DNA of 37,632 nucleotides. It comes from Hofstenia miamia (taxonomy: Eukaryota; Xenacoelomorpha; Acoela). The position numbers and the translations under genes are program-made. Below the pieces are notes generated by a model. That model had not been told where the DNA came from. It saw nothing but the letters and a program-made list of their open reading frames with translations, and did no database searches. Shown piece by piece: positions 1 to 10,945 of the stretch (positions within the stretch are counted from its first letter, which is position 1; each line of letters starts with the position of its first letter). The stretch spans positions 126,526 to 164,157 of the forward strand of contig SCFE01000067.1 in the NCBI GenBank assembly GCA_004352715.1, in the 5' to 3' direction.

Positions 1-26
1 TATATATATATATATATATATATATT
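1..26. repeat. (TA)n microsatellite
   Basis: Pure TA dinucleotide tract at the window edge. Similar tracts recur at 419-442, 3353-3400, 7407-7429, 15023-15040, 20004-20027, 20152-20175 and 20932-20954, and beside most N gaps. Confidence 0.97.
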
Positions 27-1368
27 TAAATATTATATTATTGATAACAGAAAGATTTTCACCGCAAACTAACACTTTCGCTATTTCCATAAAACATAAA
101 CTAGCATGAATTTTGAAGCTCTTGCGTGAAAATCTACTTTCCAAATAAATGTAGTATCAATTTCTCATCAGATAAATGTATTAAATTTTCAGTGTTCAAA
201 AAGGCGATTAGCAACTTCTTTCTGAATAGATACCAATATACTGGGGTATGTATATTTTTTAAAACCATATTTTAGTTGGGTAATATGTGGGTAGCTTTTT
301 GACACATCTTGACATACTTCTTACAAAGAGCTTTGATAACTAATGTCATTGAAAGTGATAAAAAATAATGTTAAGCTCCGAGCCCGTATGTCCGGTCCGT
401 GCCCGGAACTGGCCTTCATATATATATATATATATATATATTAGATAGCGACATTCAAGGTGTATCAATGTGTACTGCGTTGTTTCGCATGTTTTACTTT
501 TTTATCTTAATTAAAAACTGATTCATAGCAGTTACAACCAGCTCACAAAATGCGACACGATGACCAATCCAATGTAAATAAAACTCTATCCCATGACCTG
601 GGAAATTGACATTTTTATTTTTAACAAAAATAGGAATAATCAATAATTATGAATACAGCTATGCAAACCATTGTTTCTCATACAACAACATTTGACCTAT
701 CCTTTCTAATGATCATTCTTGCATTTGCTAATTTTTCTCTGACTGAGAAAAAGTAACTTAGACAAACAATTCCTGCCGAGCAACTTTCTTTGAGCTTGGA
801 ACAACATCTTATTTGAATTTCCAAAATAGAGGTTTCTAAATTCAAAATATTTCCAACTTCAAAGTTGTAAAATTTGGATTTGGATTTAGACCGAATTTTA
901 GGACTTTTAACGTAATATTGTTCAATTGCCGAAAAAAATGAAATACAATAGAAAACTTCTCAAAATGAAGCTAATTTATGTAATTCAATATCTACATAAT
1001 AATCATCCTGACGTTATTGAGAGATACACTGAAAGATTTAAGTGGAAATTGAGCCGGCTGACCCGTCAACAAGTCTCTCACCTACGGTTAATAATAGAGC
1101 TCAAATTTGAACCATTCAAAATAACTTTCTACGCGGAGCGCACGAAGATTAAATCAAGGCAATCATTTATTTAGTCCAAAGTTTTTAATACTAATTCAAA
1201 TACAACATCTGTTTTTCAAATAATGGTTTCGTTTTATTTGATGTTTCATTATTGTTTTTAGTTTTGCAGGTTAAGTTTGTTTTGTAAATTATGAATTAAA
1301 GATTTACAACTTTGACTGATAAATAATTTATTAGCATCGTTTCTTTAAAAACTATTGTTCAAATTGCA
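27..1368. other. AT-rich flank upstream of the first secreted gene
   Basis: No convincing gene. It holds a GC-rich island at 373-413 (words GAGCCCGTATG, CCGGTCCGTGCCCGG) that resembles the islands near 11924-12000 and 12723-12810, so it is probably a transposon end. A (TA)n tract follows at 419-442. An 82-codon open frame at 926-1174 has no recognisable domain. The 190 bp before the ATG at 1369 contain no clear TATA box. Confidence 0.6.
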
Positions 1369-3225
1369 ATGATTAACCAGTGTTGTGTTCTTGGAATACT
1401 ACTCCATTTTTCTCTGGCTTCCTCTGCAGCAAAAAGATACACCTTTGCAACTCTTTCCACTAACTTTAAATTTAGGTCCTTTCTAATTTGTGCAAACAAT
1501 CTTCATGAACTTTTTCACTTTGAAGAACCTTATTTAATGTGTGAAATAGGTGCAAGAGTGACGCCATACACATTAAAACTTATGCATGATAATGTATTTT
1601 CGGTAAGTAATATCGAGTTTAAGCTGCTGGATGTGAGCTGTATTGCATTCTATTCGATTGTTGTTACATTTATTATTCCAACGCCGTCTAATGTAATATT
1701 TCAGTTTAACTTTACTTTGTGCAATGGCTATAACTCTGTATATTTAACAATGTATGAATTTCCTCTTATCATGCCTATCACTACAAAAGTCAGTTATAAA
1801 ATCAACCACAAATACACCCTCTGCGGAGTTTCAACTGTTAAGGCTCAACATGTTGCTGAACACAATAATAATACACTTCAAGCATGTCTACTCACATTGA
1901 AAAACTTTGCCAAAAAATATCATCCCGAAACTGTGAATAACAGCCTGCACATCATTTTTGATAGGATAAGGCTTAATATGGGTTTGGAAATATCATTGGA
2001 TGACAAAGTATTTAAATACTATGCAGTGTTAAAAAATGAAATGTATCATGAAATTTGGTATCCTCTCCCAATAAACTTTACAAAGACTGGTGTATTCCAA
2101 TACTACGTTGCTTGTCGCACTGAATGTGATTACGGGCGTGGAAAAATAGGAAGAGCTACAACACAGCCTTTCTCACAATTGTATGGATATTTACCATTTC
2201 ATGACGTAGCTAAAGCTAAGAAAGAAAATATATACAACTATAATACTAGTGCTTGTGATTCGATTTTGTTTATCAATTGGTACTCTTCACTGGATGAAAT
2301 TTGCTACTCGAACAATGAAAATACTATTTTTATGATTACTGGCTTATTGAATGCTTCTCAGACTATTGTAAACATCACTTCATATAGATTTTTTCATGAT
2401 AGACCTTCTTGCACGTATCTTAGTCATATATTTCACTACAAATTCTTTTGTTTTGACTTGGATAACTTTGTTGAAATTATTTTCAATAATTACTACTTCA
2501 CCATTATCCGTCATCATTTACCACTTTCCATAAGTAAGCATTCTGTAACAATGTATAAATATAAGATAAATCTTAATTGTGAAGTAGTGCCAATACTCTT
2601 TGTTTATGGAGTGGCCAATACCTCTTGTGAGGAGATTCATAGCAAGATATTCACCTGTCACTTCGCTGCGGACACTAGTATTGCTTTGCTAAGAATTATT
2701 CTAGAAGACTCATTTTGCATTGGTGGTGGCATCTTCGCATTGAATGTTGACTTTATGATTCACGACCCAGCGATTAAAAATGATTCAATCCCATGCCAAG
2801 AACTTAATTTCGACTATAATGAACTTTATTGTTTCACAAATGCCATGTCACTGCAGTTTAAAATTCAATATAATGGCCCATTAATGTTTTATTATTCATT
2901 CGTTGCTGGCAATCACTTGGTCAGCGCCGTTAGTTCTCGACCGCCTGGAATTCCACATATTTTGAGAGGAACCCTAGATGATGATTTGAAAGAAGATTTT
3001 TTATATCCTTTGACTTATTCCGGTAAAGAAGCACGTTACATGGTTAGTGGCTTGCTTTCCAAATTCGGAATTCGGTCATTTACTTCTGGAAGATTAGCCA
3101 AAGACTTTTTCTGCAACTCCTATGACACAGTTCATTTGCTCATTGATCTTGATTATGATGATTATTCGGACTTTATATGTATTCAAGATGACAAGCTATA
3201 TTTATCTTATAACAGAATTAATTAA
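1369..3225 (+). CDS. Secreted cysteine-rich protein with C-terminal FG-GAP/VCBS-like motifs (paralogue 1)
   Basis: Intronless 618-codon frame. Residues 1-20 form a signal peptide with a likely cut after ASSA, so the product should enter the secretory pathway. The body has many cysteines and N-glycosylation sequons and no transmembrane segment after the signal. Landmarks shared with the gene at 24417 are FTLCNG (115-120), YTLC, KTGVF, GYLPF (273-277), ENIYNYN (286-292), LFINW (300-304), SSLD (306-309), RPSC and ELNFD. Near the end, HILRG with LDDDLKED (530-543) and LIDLDYDDYSDFICIQ (591-606) resemble two degenerate FG-GAP/VCBS half-repeats, whose usual core is D-x-D-x-D-G-x-x-D. In this copy the Gly of the second core is replaced by Asp. 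The main body matches no family I recognise, and no enzymatic motif is visible. The start is the first ATG that gives a signal peptide. A role as an extracellular or effector-type protein is inference only. Confidence 0.88.
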   Translation: MINQCCVLGILLHFSLASSAAKRYTFATLSTNFKFRSFLICANNLHELFHFEEPYLMCEIGARVTPYTLKLMHDNVFSVSNIEFKLLDVSCIAFYSIVVTFIIPTPSNVIFQFNFTLCNGYNSVYLTMYEFPLIMPITTKVSYKINHKYTLCGVSTVKAQHVAEHNNNTLQACLLTLKNFAKKYHPETVNNSLHIIFDRIRLNMGLEISLDDKVFKYYAVLKNEMYHEIWYPLPINFTKTGVFQYYVACRTECDYGRGKIGRATTQPFSQLYGYLPFHDVAKAKKENIYNYNTSACDSILFINWYSSLDEICYSNNENTIFMITGLLNASQTIVNITSYRFFHDRPSCTYLSHIFHYKFFCFDLDNFVEIIFNNYYFTIIRHHLPLSISKHSVTMYKYKINLNCEVVPILFVYGVANTSCEEIHSKIFTCHFAADTSIALLRIILEDSFCIGGGIFALNVDFMIHDPAIKNDSIPCQELNFDYNELYCFTNAMSLQFKIQYNGPLMFYYSFVAGNHLVSAVSSRPPGIPHILRGTLDDDLKEDFLYPLTYSGKEARYMVSGLLSKFGIRSFTSGRLAKDFFCNSYDTVHLLIDLDYDDYSDFICIQDDKLYLSYNRIN

Positions 3226-3361
3226 TTATGTGTGATGTACGATATATTACAATAGATAAATTTTTTAGAAATTCAATCATTTTTGTTACTTAATCTTGTA
3301 TTTCATCGTATCTATTTAAAGACATCCACATGATCAATCCGGTTATACATATAAATATATA

Positions 3362-3402
<41 letters not shown>

Positions 3403-3855
3403 ATAGTCTTAGAAATAATGTATTTATTATTNNNNNNNNNNNNNNNNNNNNNNNNNNNNNNNNNNNNNNNNNNNNNNNTATATATATATAATAGTCTTAG
3501 AAATAATGTATTTATTATTGCTTAGGCAAAACTTTACTCATTCAAATTTCAAATTAATGCAATCTGCAGAAATTGATGATATATAATAACGTACAGTAAA
3601 ATGTTTTATTGAGATAGATAAAAATATATAGGTATATAGTAATAGGCTTATGACGAGACTAACACCTAACTGCCAATCAACTCTTCCCACGTTTCTATGA
3701 GGATATGCAAGCTTAATAAAATCTTGTTAGCTTTCGATTTTTGCTAACGTCGTTGTGAGATTTATCACTGGAAAAGGGTGTCATTCTGTTTGGGATACCT
3801 GCCACTAAACTGCTCCTTTCGTGCAACAAATTATGATCAAGCACTGGTAAGTTAC
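3226..3855. other. 3' flank of paralogue 1 with (TA)n tract and gap
   Basis: AT-rich DNA with no coding signal. TA-rich tract at 3353-3400, gap at 3432-3478, then TA repeats again. No canonical AATAAA lies directly after the stop at 3223-3225. Confidence 0.6.
3402..3519. repeat. 30-bp sequence duplicated on both sides of an N gap
   Basis: The 30 bases at 3402-3431 reappear unchanged at 3490-3519. Between them are 47 N (3432-3478) and a short TA run. Identical edges at a gap inside a TA tract suggest overlapping contig ends that were not merged, rather than a biological repeat. Confidence 0.85.
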
Positions 3856-4418
3856 CAGCATGTATCAAGGCCATAGTTAATTAAACAGGCCACCCCTTAA
3901 GAACTAATACTAAAAACTTAGATTTAACACTTATTGTGCATTGTAAAATTCATTAATATTGATATCCTGATGTCTTAGAATAAAATAATTAGCATAAGTC
4001 TTCCAAAAATTAAGTTTTGTGTTACTATCACAATGCGCTTTGATACCTTCTGTGTAGGGAATAATATCAATTTGATAAAATTATTTTTTAAGCGATAAAA
4101 TGGAAAGCTTTTAGATCGTGAACTTATACTTTCATGAAAGATCGTCCATTACCATCATATTTCCCATTGCAGAATATGTAGAATTCATCACACAAAAGTA
4201 TCACTAAATTAAACATGTTTCTATTCTCTAGTAAATTAGCAAATCTGGTGAGAGAAACTTACTTATATTTGCACCGTGAACAGCACTACTGCAAACTCGA
4301 GATAATGAATGAGCTGTGAGCCTGTGGTTCTCCCCTATCGGCAAGGCCGTTCATCGTTGTTATAGTAACAGTTTAGCGCTGGAAGTGTCGTTTGTCAGCC
4401 GTGGGCCTTGATACACTG
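3856..4418. mobile_element. hAT-like MITE (non-autonomous DNA transposon)
   Basis: The left end CAGCATGTATCAAGGCC (3856-3872) is matched by the inverted right end, which read inwards is CAGTGTATCAAGGCC (4404-4418). The flanking octamers AAGTTACC (3849-3856) and CAGGTACC (4419-4426) agree at 6 of 8 positions, as expected for a decayed 8-bp hAT target duplication. There is no coding sequence inside. A further copy of the left-end motif pair occurs at 36286. Confidence 0.6.
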
Positions 4419-4464
4419 CAGGTACCTTAGATGTTAATTTCTTATTATCATTCTTGCATATGCT

Positions 4465-4780
4465 TTAGAGAAATATCATCTTTGAATATTTGCAAGTTAG
4501 GTATCCGTTCCGAATTATAGCATGATTGCCTATCTTTAATGGAGATAGAGGAACAGATTGTTTTTCGTAATGTTTCTTTATAGTTCTTTCCTTGTATTGC
4601 TTAATCCTCGGGGTTGGGGTCTTTATTAGCAGAGATAGCTTTGCTTGCAAATCACGGCTGGGTAATATTTGTGGTGGGGTGTCTTTGAATCCCAAGATAG
4701 AGAGATTTTCCGCATAATGTGAGCAGCATTTTCAGCAAAGTCTTTTGCTCTTTGATAATAAACCTTGAAGTGGTTAGCAT
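4465..4780 (-). pseudogene. Ty3/gypsy integrase C-terminal remnant
   Basis: Read on the minus strand, one frame gives FAENAAHIMRK (FAENA at 4725-4739), like the 'SNG-x-AE-x-x-V' segment of gypsy integrases. After a frameshift, the frame from about 4695 continues with FKDTPPQILPSRDLQAKL and later KKHYEK, LSPLKIGNHAIIR. That order (RNTP, SP-x-LL-x-R, YD, L-x-x-G-x-x-V-x-x-R) is typical of the end of the integrase core and the adjoining linker in Ty3/gypsy elements. No LTR, protease or RT was found nearby, so this is an isolated decayed fragment. It could also come from another retroelement with a similar integrase. Confidence 0.6.
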
Positions 4781-4949
4781 TATAGAATAATTTCTGCAGA
4801 AATATTCCATTTTCGAGATTTTGCAGAATTATTATAAGCTATTATTGTACTTTCATTCCAAAACTTGCAACTATTCTCTTCAACACATTTATAATTGCCG
4901 AGGAACAATTTCCTCTAATTTATAACGACGATATAGCTAGATACTTTAA

Positions 4950-6235
4950 CAGTCAAATTTTTTCGTACCATCTTAATACACATAAATCTCTGTTTCGCTT
5001 TAAAAATGGTGACAAATTTTTTCGTACGACTCAAAATTCTTGGCTTTTCTGTTTGTTTGAATGGCAAAAGCGTCAATTAAACTGTTAACAGGTACACCAG
5101 GTTAAAGATAAACAAGTCACTTTTGCTAAAACATGCATTCACAGCAGATTGTACAACTTGCAAAGCAAAAACATTCAAATGGCCTATCTTACGCAAAAAT
5201 TGCCCTGGAATTAAATTTATCAAAATCAACAGTTCAGTACATGATCAAAAACGATTACGTAAGACCTAAAAAAAAAGCGAGGTCCCAAGAAGAAGATAAC
5301 CGGATTCAAGAGATTGCAGTTAAAAAGAGCAATTGATGCGATGAAAAGCAGGCATTTTCAAATAACGGCATCAAAATTACTCAAGGAAGCCCGTTTCCAG
5401 GTTGCAAAGCGAACGATTCAAAGAAAGTTAGTCAAAATGCGTTTTCAATACAAAACTGGGAGGTTTACAGTTATTTTAACAAAGCGTCACGAGATTGAAT
5501 GGGTACGTCTCTGCACTCACTGGCTGCCCCACCCAATGGACTGGAAAAAAAGTCGTTTTTACTTACGAGAAGAAGTTTACGCTTGATGGACCTGACCACT
5601 GGTGTTCTTGGGTGCAGGAGAAAAACAAGCTGCTCATGAATTAACTACAATGTGGAGGTGGGTCAATTATGGTGTGGGGTATGCTTTTTTCAACTGGAAA
5701 AATTTTTGTGCGAAGAGTAAATGGGCGCATAAATTCGGATATGTATGTTCAATTAATGGAAAATTACGCAATCCCTTTGGTGGACAACATTCTTCCTGAT
5801 GGCTTTGTTTTACAATAAGATAATTGCAGCAATCATGTCACAAGTAAGACCCTTGATTTTTTTGAAAGAAGGGGCATAGAAGTTCTTCCATGGCCCAGCC
5901 GTAGCCCAGATCTGAACTTGATGGAAAATGTGTGGCGCTTACTTTCATCAAGAGTTTATGACGGCCCACAGCCAAAAAATTTGAACGAATTAGAAGGAAG
6001 AATAAAAAAAGCCGTTGATCACTACAATATGAACTTTAGCGATGTTCTTCAAAGCCTTTTTACTTATCTACATACTAGGTTTTTGTCATGCGTTGTCAAT
6101 AAGGGAAATAAAGTTTCTTATTAGTATCATTTTTCATTAAAAAGGTAACCGTACGAAAAAATTTGGCACAAAAATTCGATTATTTACTCTATTTTCATGT
6201 TTAAGAATGGTACGGAAATATTTGACGCGGAGCGT
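4950..6235 (+). mobile_element. Tc1-like (DD34E) element with doubled terminal repeats
   Basis: The left outer repeat starts CAGTCAAATTTTTTCGTACC at 4950, and a second copy of its core ACAAATTTTTTCGTACG lies at 5012-5028. The right end carries the inverse of both: CGTACGAAAAAATTTG at 6150-6165 and GGTACGGAAATATTTGAC at 6209-6226. Outer and inner copies are about 60 bp apart on both sides, an IR/DR arrangement in which the inner copy would be a second transposase-binding site. The exact right terminus and its TA are eroded, so the end is approximate. Confidence 0.85.
5133..6124 (+). pseudogene. Tc1 DD34E transposase, inactivated
   Basis: Fragments of one transposase lie in several frames. An N-terminal helix-turn-helix region starts at 5133 (LSYAKIALELNLSKSTVQYM). 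Its frame shifts near 5320 into the second DNA-binding half (5314-5586). Then come the VVFT-x-EKKF strand, an FYNK/QQ-type segment at about 5810, and finally SRSPDLNLMENVW (5895-5932). The first catalytic Asp is lost: the codon at 5564-5566 is TAC (Tyr) in FTYEKKF. The second Asp (GAT, 5819-5821, in DNCSNH) and the final Glu (GAA, 5924-5926) remain, with 34 residues between them, the Tc1 DD34E spacing. Several frameshifts and stops (TAA just before the second Asp) make it non-functional. Confidence 0.88.
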
Positions 6236-9200
6236 AAACAATTCTCTTCTGAAGTTTTGGGGAATCCACAAAAATATTTTACAAGTGAAACAGCAGTTAT
6301 TGAAATTTTCAATGAAAAACTATACTTTCGCTTCATCAAGTAGTACTCACACTACTAAGAATGTTACCTTACTAAGAGAGATAAATGAAAATTCAAACTC
6401 TGTTATGGATTTTGGAACAGCAGAAATGTTGGAAAGCCATCTGAAAGTTTGATAGCTGATAAAACCCGAATTCGTGACGTCTTTTATGAAGAAGGTGCTA
6501 ATTATTCATAGAAGATATTGTTTGATAGGGTAGGATTTGATCTAAATCAATAAGACCAATTATGCTCCTTTTTGCAAACGCATATAAAGTAAAAGAAATT
6601 GACTCGCCAAAATTTATTAAGCAAATGCTACTAACTAGTATGGCTGAGGAAAGGAACTTTAGTACATACAAGACAGTTCTCAGAGCAAATCGCCAAAAAA
6701 CATTTCAACATTTTTTTGTTCATTGCAATAGATCTTAAGCTTTTTGAACAATTCTCAATGTTCAGTTCAACCACATTCGCTTAAGTGCATATTTCTGCAT
6801 ATTGGCCAAAACAAAATGCATATTTCTTCTTGCTTTTAGTGCAGATTTTCTTTTCCATATTCATCAGCAATTGCAGCAAACATAACTGCTTCATTATTCT
6901 CCTATAATATCCCTCATGAAGTTATTTTTGAATGTTTACCCAATAAAAATATCTATTTTGAGTAAGCTTTCCGTACCCAACAATATTCTCGGGTATGCAA
7001 TTGCATACCCAAGCGACATGGTTTCTCCGCCACTGTTGGAAGTGAACATCTCAAGAAATTTGATTTGCTTCAAAATTAGTGTTGTGCGATAATTCAATTT
7101 GCAAGTTCATTACATGCTTTACAACAAAGTGAAATAGGGCGATTTAGACAAGAAAGCTTAGTCAGCAATAAATCGTCATAGATGGATTTATAGATTAATA
7201 GGTTTTGGTGTAAAACGTGTTTGAAATAGATACTTTCAATTTTTCTATTGAAAAATCGATGTCGGGAATAAAATTTTTAAAAATCCTTACAAGTTCTTTA
7301 AGAGATCAACAACATAATATGCAATAATGAAATGTCAGACAAAACCTTCCTGACAGGGATTGATCATAGATGCTTTTCTAGACGATAAAGAAACGCCAGA
7401 ATTTAATATATATATATATATATATATAATCAATCTGCTAGTATATTATATATATTGAATTTTTAACTTACCTCAACCGTTTATTATATATTATCTAAAT
7501 ATTATTGTTTATTATGAATTGCGTCATTTTATCTGAATAGTATTTTTACAAATATCAAAGAAAACAAAACGTTTCATTAAACAAAGAAATGCTTAAAGGG
7601 GCTACTTTTTATTTTCATTTTGCAACTTTTTATATCAAATACTGATCAGTTGACAAGGTGATTATTGGAACTTATTTCAGTTTATTTTGCAGCAAATTTC
7701 CAGAACGTGATAACAGTAGGTTTTTTTAACTTAAATTCCATCATTATATGAAAGCACATTCTCAAACTGATATCAATATGACAAAATTTTAAAACTTCTT
7801 AAAAGGCTTGATAAGAATTGTTCGAAAATTTCCGTGATTATGTTTCTCCATAATTACATGTCTTTGTAATTTAACTAACCATTGCTTTCGGTACTCTCCA
7901 AATGATGAATATGAATTGTTCATAAATATTATGGCTTATGTAAAATAGGATCCGGTTAATGCATCAAAAATTTGAAAATTGATGCTTCATGACAAAGTTT
8001 TTCAAAAAATGGGCATGGATTGAGCCTTATGTCAAGATTTGTTGTCAATATCCACTTGCGACTTAAATAAATTAAGGGTAATGAATTAATGAATAATATT
8101 TTATCATTACCAAATATTGAGAAACAGAGAAATGTAAATAAGCTAAAAAAGCATGCATGTATGGAACAATATCTAGGTACACTGGACATCATATTATTAA
8201 TGAAAATATCAAATACAAAGATGATATTCTAAAATGTCTGAAGTCATCTGGAGTTTACAAATACACTGTGATGATTGTGTGCAGTGATTTATTAAGACTC
8301 CTATTAACAGAACAGATTAAGGGAAATATTTTATAATCATAATCATTGCTCAGTATTAAAATCGTAACATAGCTGAAGTGAAATTTTTTTCATTTCTTAA
8401 CAATACATGCCCTCAAAAAATGTGTATTTCAAATTCTCCCAGATCTTTTAGAAAATATGTGCATGCATTACATAAGATACCTTAGTCGATAATATAACGT
8501 ATGTAAGAATATGTTATTCTATTTTAAAATTTTAATCAAAATTTTGAACAAGTTCAAAATAGTGTTATAATATTACCATCTTTGAATCTTGCTCATCCGC
8601 GTTCCAAATTTCTCTTCACCCATTATACCAATGATGTCTCTTCTCCGTTATTTATGAGATCCCTGTATTTGCTTAAATTGAAAAGATCACAATTCATGAA
8701 TTTTAACAAATAAATTTGAAACAAAGTTGGGAATTTGCGTATGATTTTTGAAGATAGTAATGTAGTCAACAAGACCAGGGGATTAGAGTTATATTATTCC
8801 CATTTTGAAACTCTTTGTATATGCACTCAGATTACTAGTGGCTTTCGAGTTTTTCCATTGCACATTTGAGGAATATAAATCCTGAGCACATCGCCAGAAA
8901 TCTAATACTTTATTTTTTTTGTACTTGTTACAATTAATTTTATAAGGCAGGTAAAATTTTAAGCCAATTCTAAAATATACGAATCAATTAAATAAAGAAA
9001 CAAGATTGAAGTGAGAGACTGCAAAAACCTCCGCCAAGTATGATGTTTCATTACACCTGACATAGTATTTTTATTTAAATGTGATGTTATTTAAAAAAGT
9101 CTCTTAATCTAAAATTAATATTACTGTGAGATCCTTTTTCCAATTTTCGATATTTTAGCTTTTCAGAAAAATATAACGTTATTGGTAGCTTTACGTAATT

Positions 9201-9514
9201 TTCTTTCAAAGCAAGTGTTTTATCCCAAAATCAAAGTATTTCATTGTTTGTTTTTCGTAGAGAGATGTCAAATATAGCCACCCTACATAAAAGATTATAA
9301 TGGTAGATTGTTATAATTTAAACTATCTACACATAATAACAATAAACAATTTCAAAACTCCCCAAAAGAGAGGTTGATTGAAATGAAGATATATTTTAAT
9401 TGATTGATAATTTTTTTTCATCTGAAAACAAAGTGGGTGCGAACAAATTCTCTACAGGGCCGTGTTTATCAGTTGGCTGTGTTAAATATTGTGAAAGTAT
9501 CGAAGGATGGAACA
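6236..9514. other. Gene-poor AT-rich stretch
   Basis: Directly after the Tc1 element, 6236-6540 has coding-like but broken frames (for example SLIADKTRIRDVFYEEGANYS) that I cannot assign. The rest shows no gene. (TA)n occurs at 7407-7429. A GC-rich hexamer CAGGGC at 9455 could be an old hAT end, but no partner was found. Confidence 0.5.
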
Positions 9515-9522
9515 AATATTAC
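9515..9522. repeat. Left 8-bp target-site duplication of the hAT element
   Basis: AATATTAC directly before the element start TAGGGAT at 9523. The same octamer follows the element at 10938-10945. Confidence 0.92.
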
Positions 9523-10937
9523 TAGGGATGGGACTACCGGATAATATATTGTTCAATTATAACTAGGGTAAACAAACAAGATATGACGTTATTTTTATGA
9601 CAGAATATGACGGAATTTATTTAAATATGCCCGAAAATAATACCATTCATTTTTCAAAATGATCTATTTAAGTAATATAAAACGATTTTCTTTTACTGAG
9701 AACAAGATATAAAACAAATACAAAAACTTTTAATAAGTTAATTTTTTAAAGCAATTAGTTCACTAAATTTTAATAACAGCTCATAAACTTCTATATAATG
9801 TGGTTAAGATTTCTGTAATAAGATAAGAGTTTTCTTAACATAGAGAATCATCTCTCAACTGCAGCCGATGTAGCTTGACATTTTCGTAAATTGGCATACA
9901 AGTCCAATTACATGTCCATCCCCTTTCCTTCCATTATAGCAGTGAAACCGCTATTTCTAATCGTGACTTGATATATATTTTATAGGCATCATTTTTAAGA
10001 TCAAGGGTGGGATTAATAACGACATCTGTTGGAATTTTTGCTCTGTCAAACATTGAACAACTTTTCTATTTTATTATGGCAGCCTTAATTGAGCAATTAG
10101 ATTTTCAACCCTCATATATTTTGACTGAATACGCATGACACAGTTCTGCAACATGTGTGCCTTGTGCTAGTAATTAAACTTCTCGGGGGTTAAGCCAGTA
10201 AGTACATTAACTGAAATTGAATATATATATATNNNNNNNNNNNNNNNNNNNNNNNNNNNNNNNNNNNNNNNNNNNNNNNNNNNNNNNNNNNNNNNNNNNN
10301 NNNNNNNNNNNNNNNNNNNNNNNNNNNNNNNNNNNNNNNNNNNNNNNNNNNNNNNNNNTATATATATATATGATCAAATGGCTTAAAGCAGTCAGAATTC
10401 AGCATTAATTTTTAAGTTTTTTCTTAATTTAGTGAAACTGTGCCAAAATATGTTTTTTATGGTACTTCAGCCACAAATATTACTGTATTTTTAAAAAAAC
10501 AAAAATATAACTTTTTATGATTTTAAACTTCCTATTTAAATGCATCATAGGTCTGAAAACCATTTAATTTTGAGCAGACTGCAAATAGACCAAAAGAAAA
10601 AATATTACTTTTAATACTTTTGGTTGCCTTAATTATTGATGAAGAACAACCTCATTTCTCAATTAATATCTGCCTCTTTCAAATGAAAATGTATAAATAT
10701 TAAATAGACTACGTCCTGACATATCAGGAAAAAAACCTGTTTTGTTGCATGAAAACTTCCATATCATGGAAAAATATAACTTTTTCGTCGAAAATTCCAT
10801 TTCTAAATCAAGTTATATTTCAGAATAGGTTATCAGGTAAAATTCGGTAAGCAAGTTAAATTTTCCGGATACCGGATATCCGGATCCGGTTGTGAAACTG
10901 CTGATTTTACCGGAAACCGGATTCCGGCAAATCCCTA
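9523..10937. mobile_element. Non-autonomous hAT element with CCGG-rich subterminal region
   Basis: Starts TAGGGATGGGACTACCGG and ends with ...CCGGCAAATCCCTA, giving 7-bp terminal inverted repeats TAGGGAT, and is flanked by a perfect 8-bp duplication. Both ends carry CCGG words. The right end holds seven CCGG tetranucleotides between 10862 and 10927, several as CCGGAT or palindromic ATCCGGAT-type blocks, as expected for reiterated hAT subterminal transposase-binding sites. No transposase frame is visible in the sequenced part. The interior contains a TA tract with a 126-N gap (10233-10358), so the true length is unknown. Confidence 0.9.
10233..10358. other. Assembly gap (126 N)
   Basis: Run of N with TA repeats on both sides, inside the hAT element. 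Apparent open frames through it are artefacts. Confidence 0.99.
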
Positions 10938-10945
10938 AATATTAC
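10938..10945. repeat. Right 8-bp target-site duplication of the hAT element
   Basis: AATATTAC, identical to 9515-9522. Confidence 0.92.

Noticed and set aside
926-1174. 82-codon frame upstream of paralogue 1
   Set aside because: No signal peptide, domain or homologue recognised; the length is possible by chance.
6207-6452. 81-codon frame after the Tc1 element
   Set aside because: It starts inside the Tc1 terminal repeat, and the adjacent frames also look partly coding. It may be decayed transposon sequence, but no family could be named.
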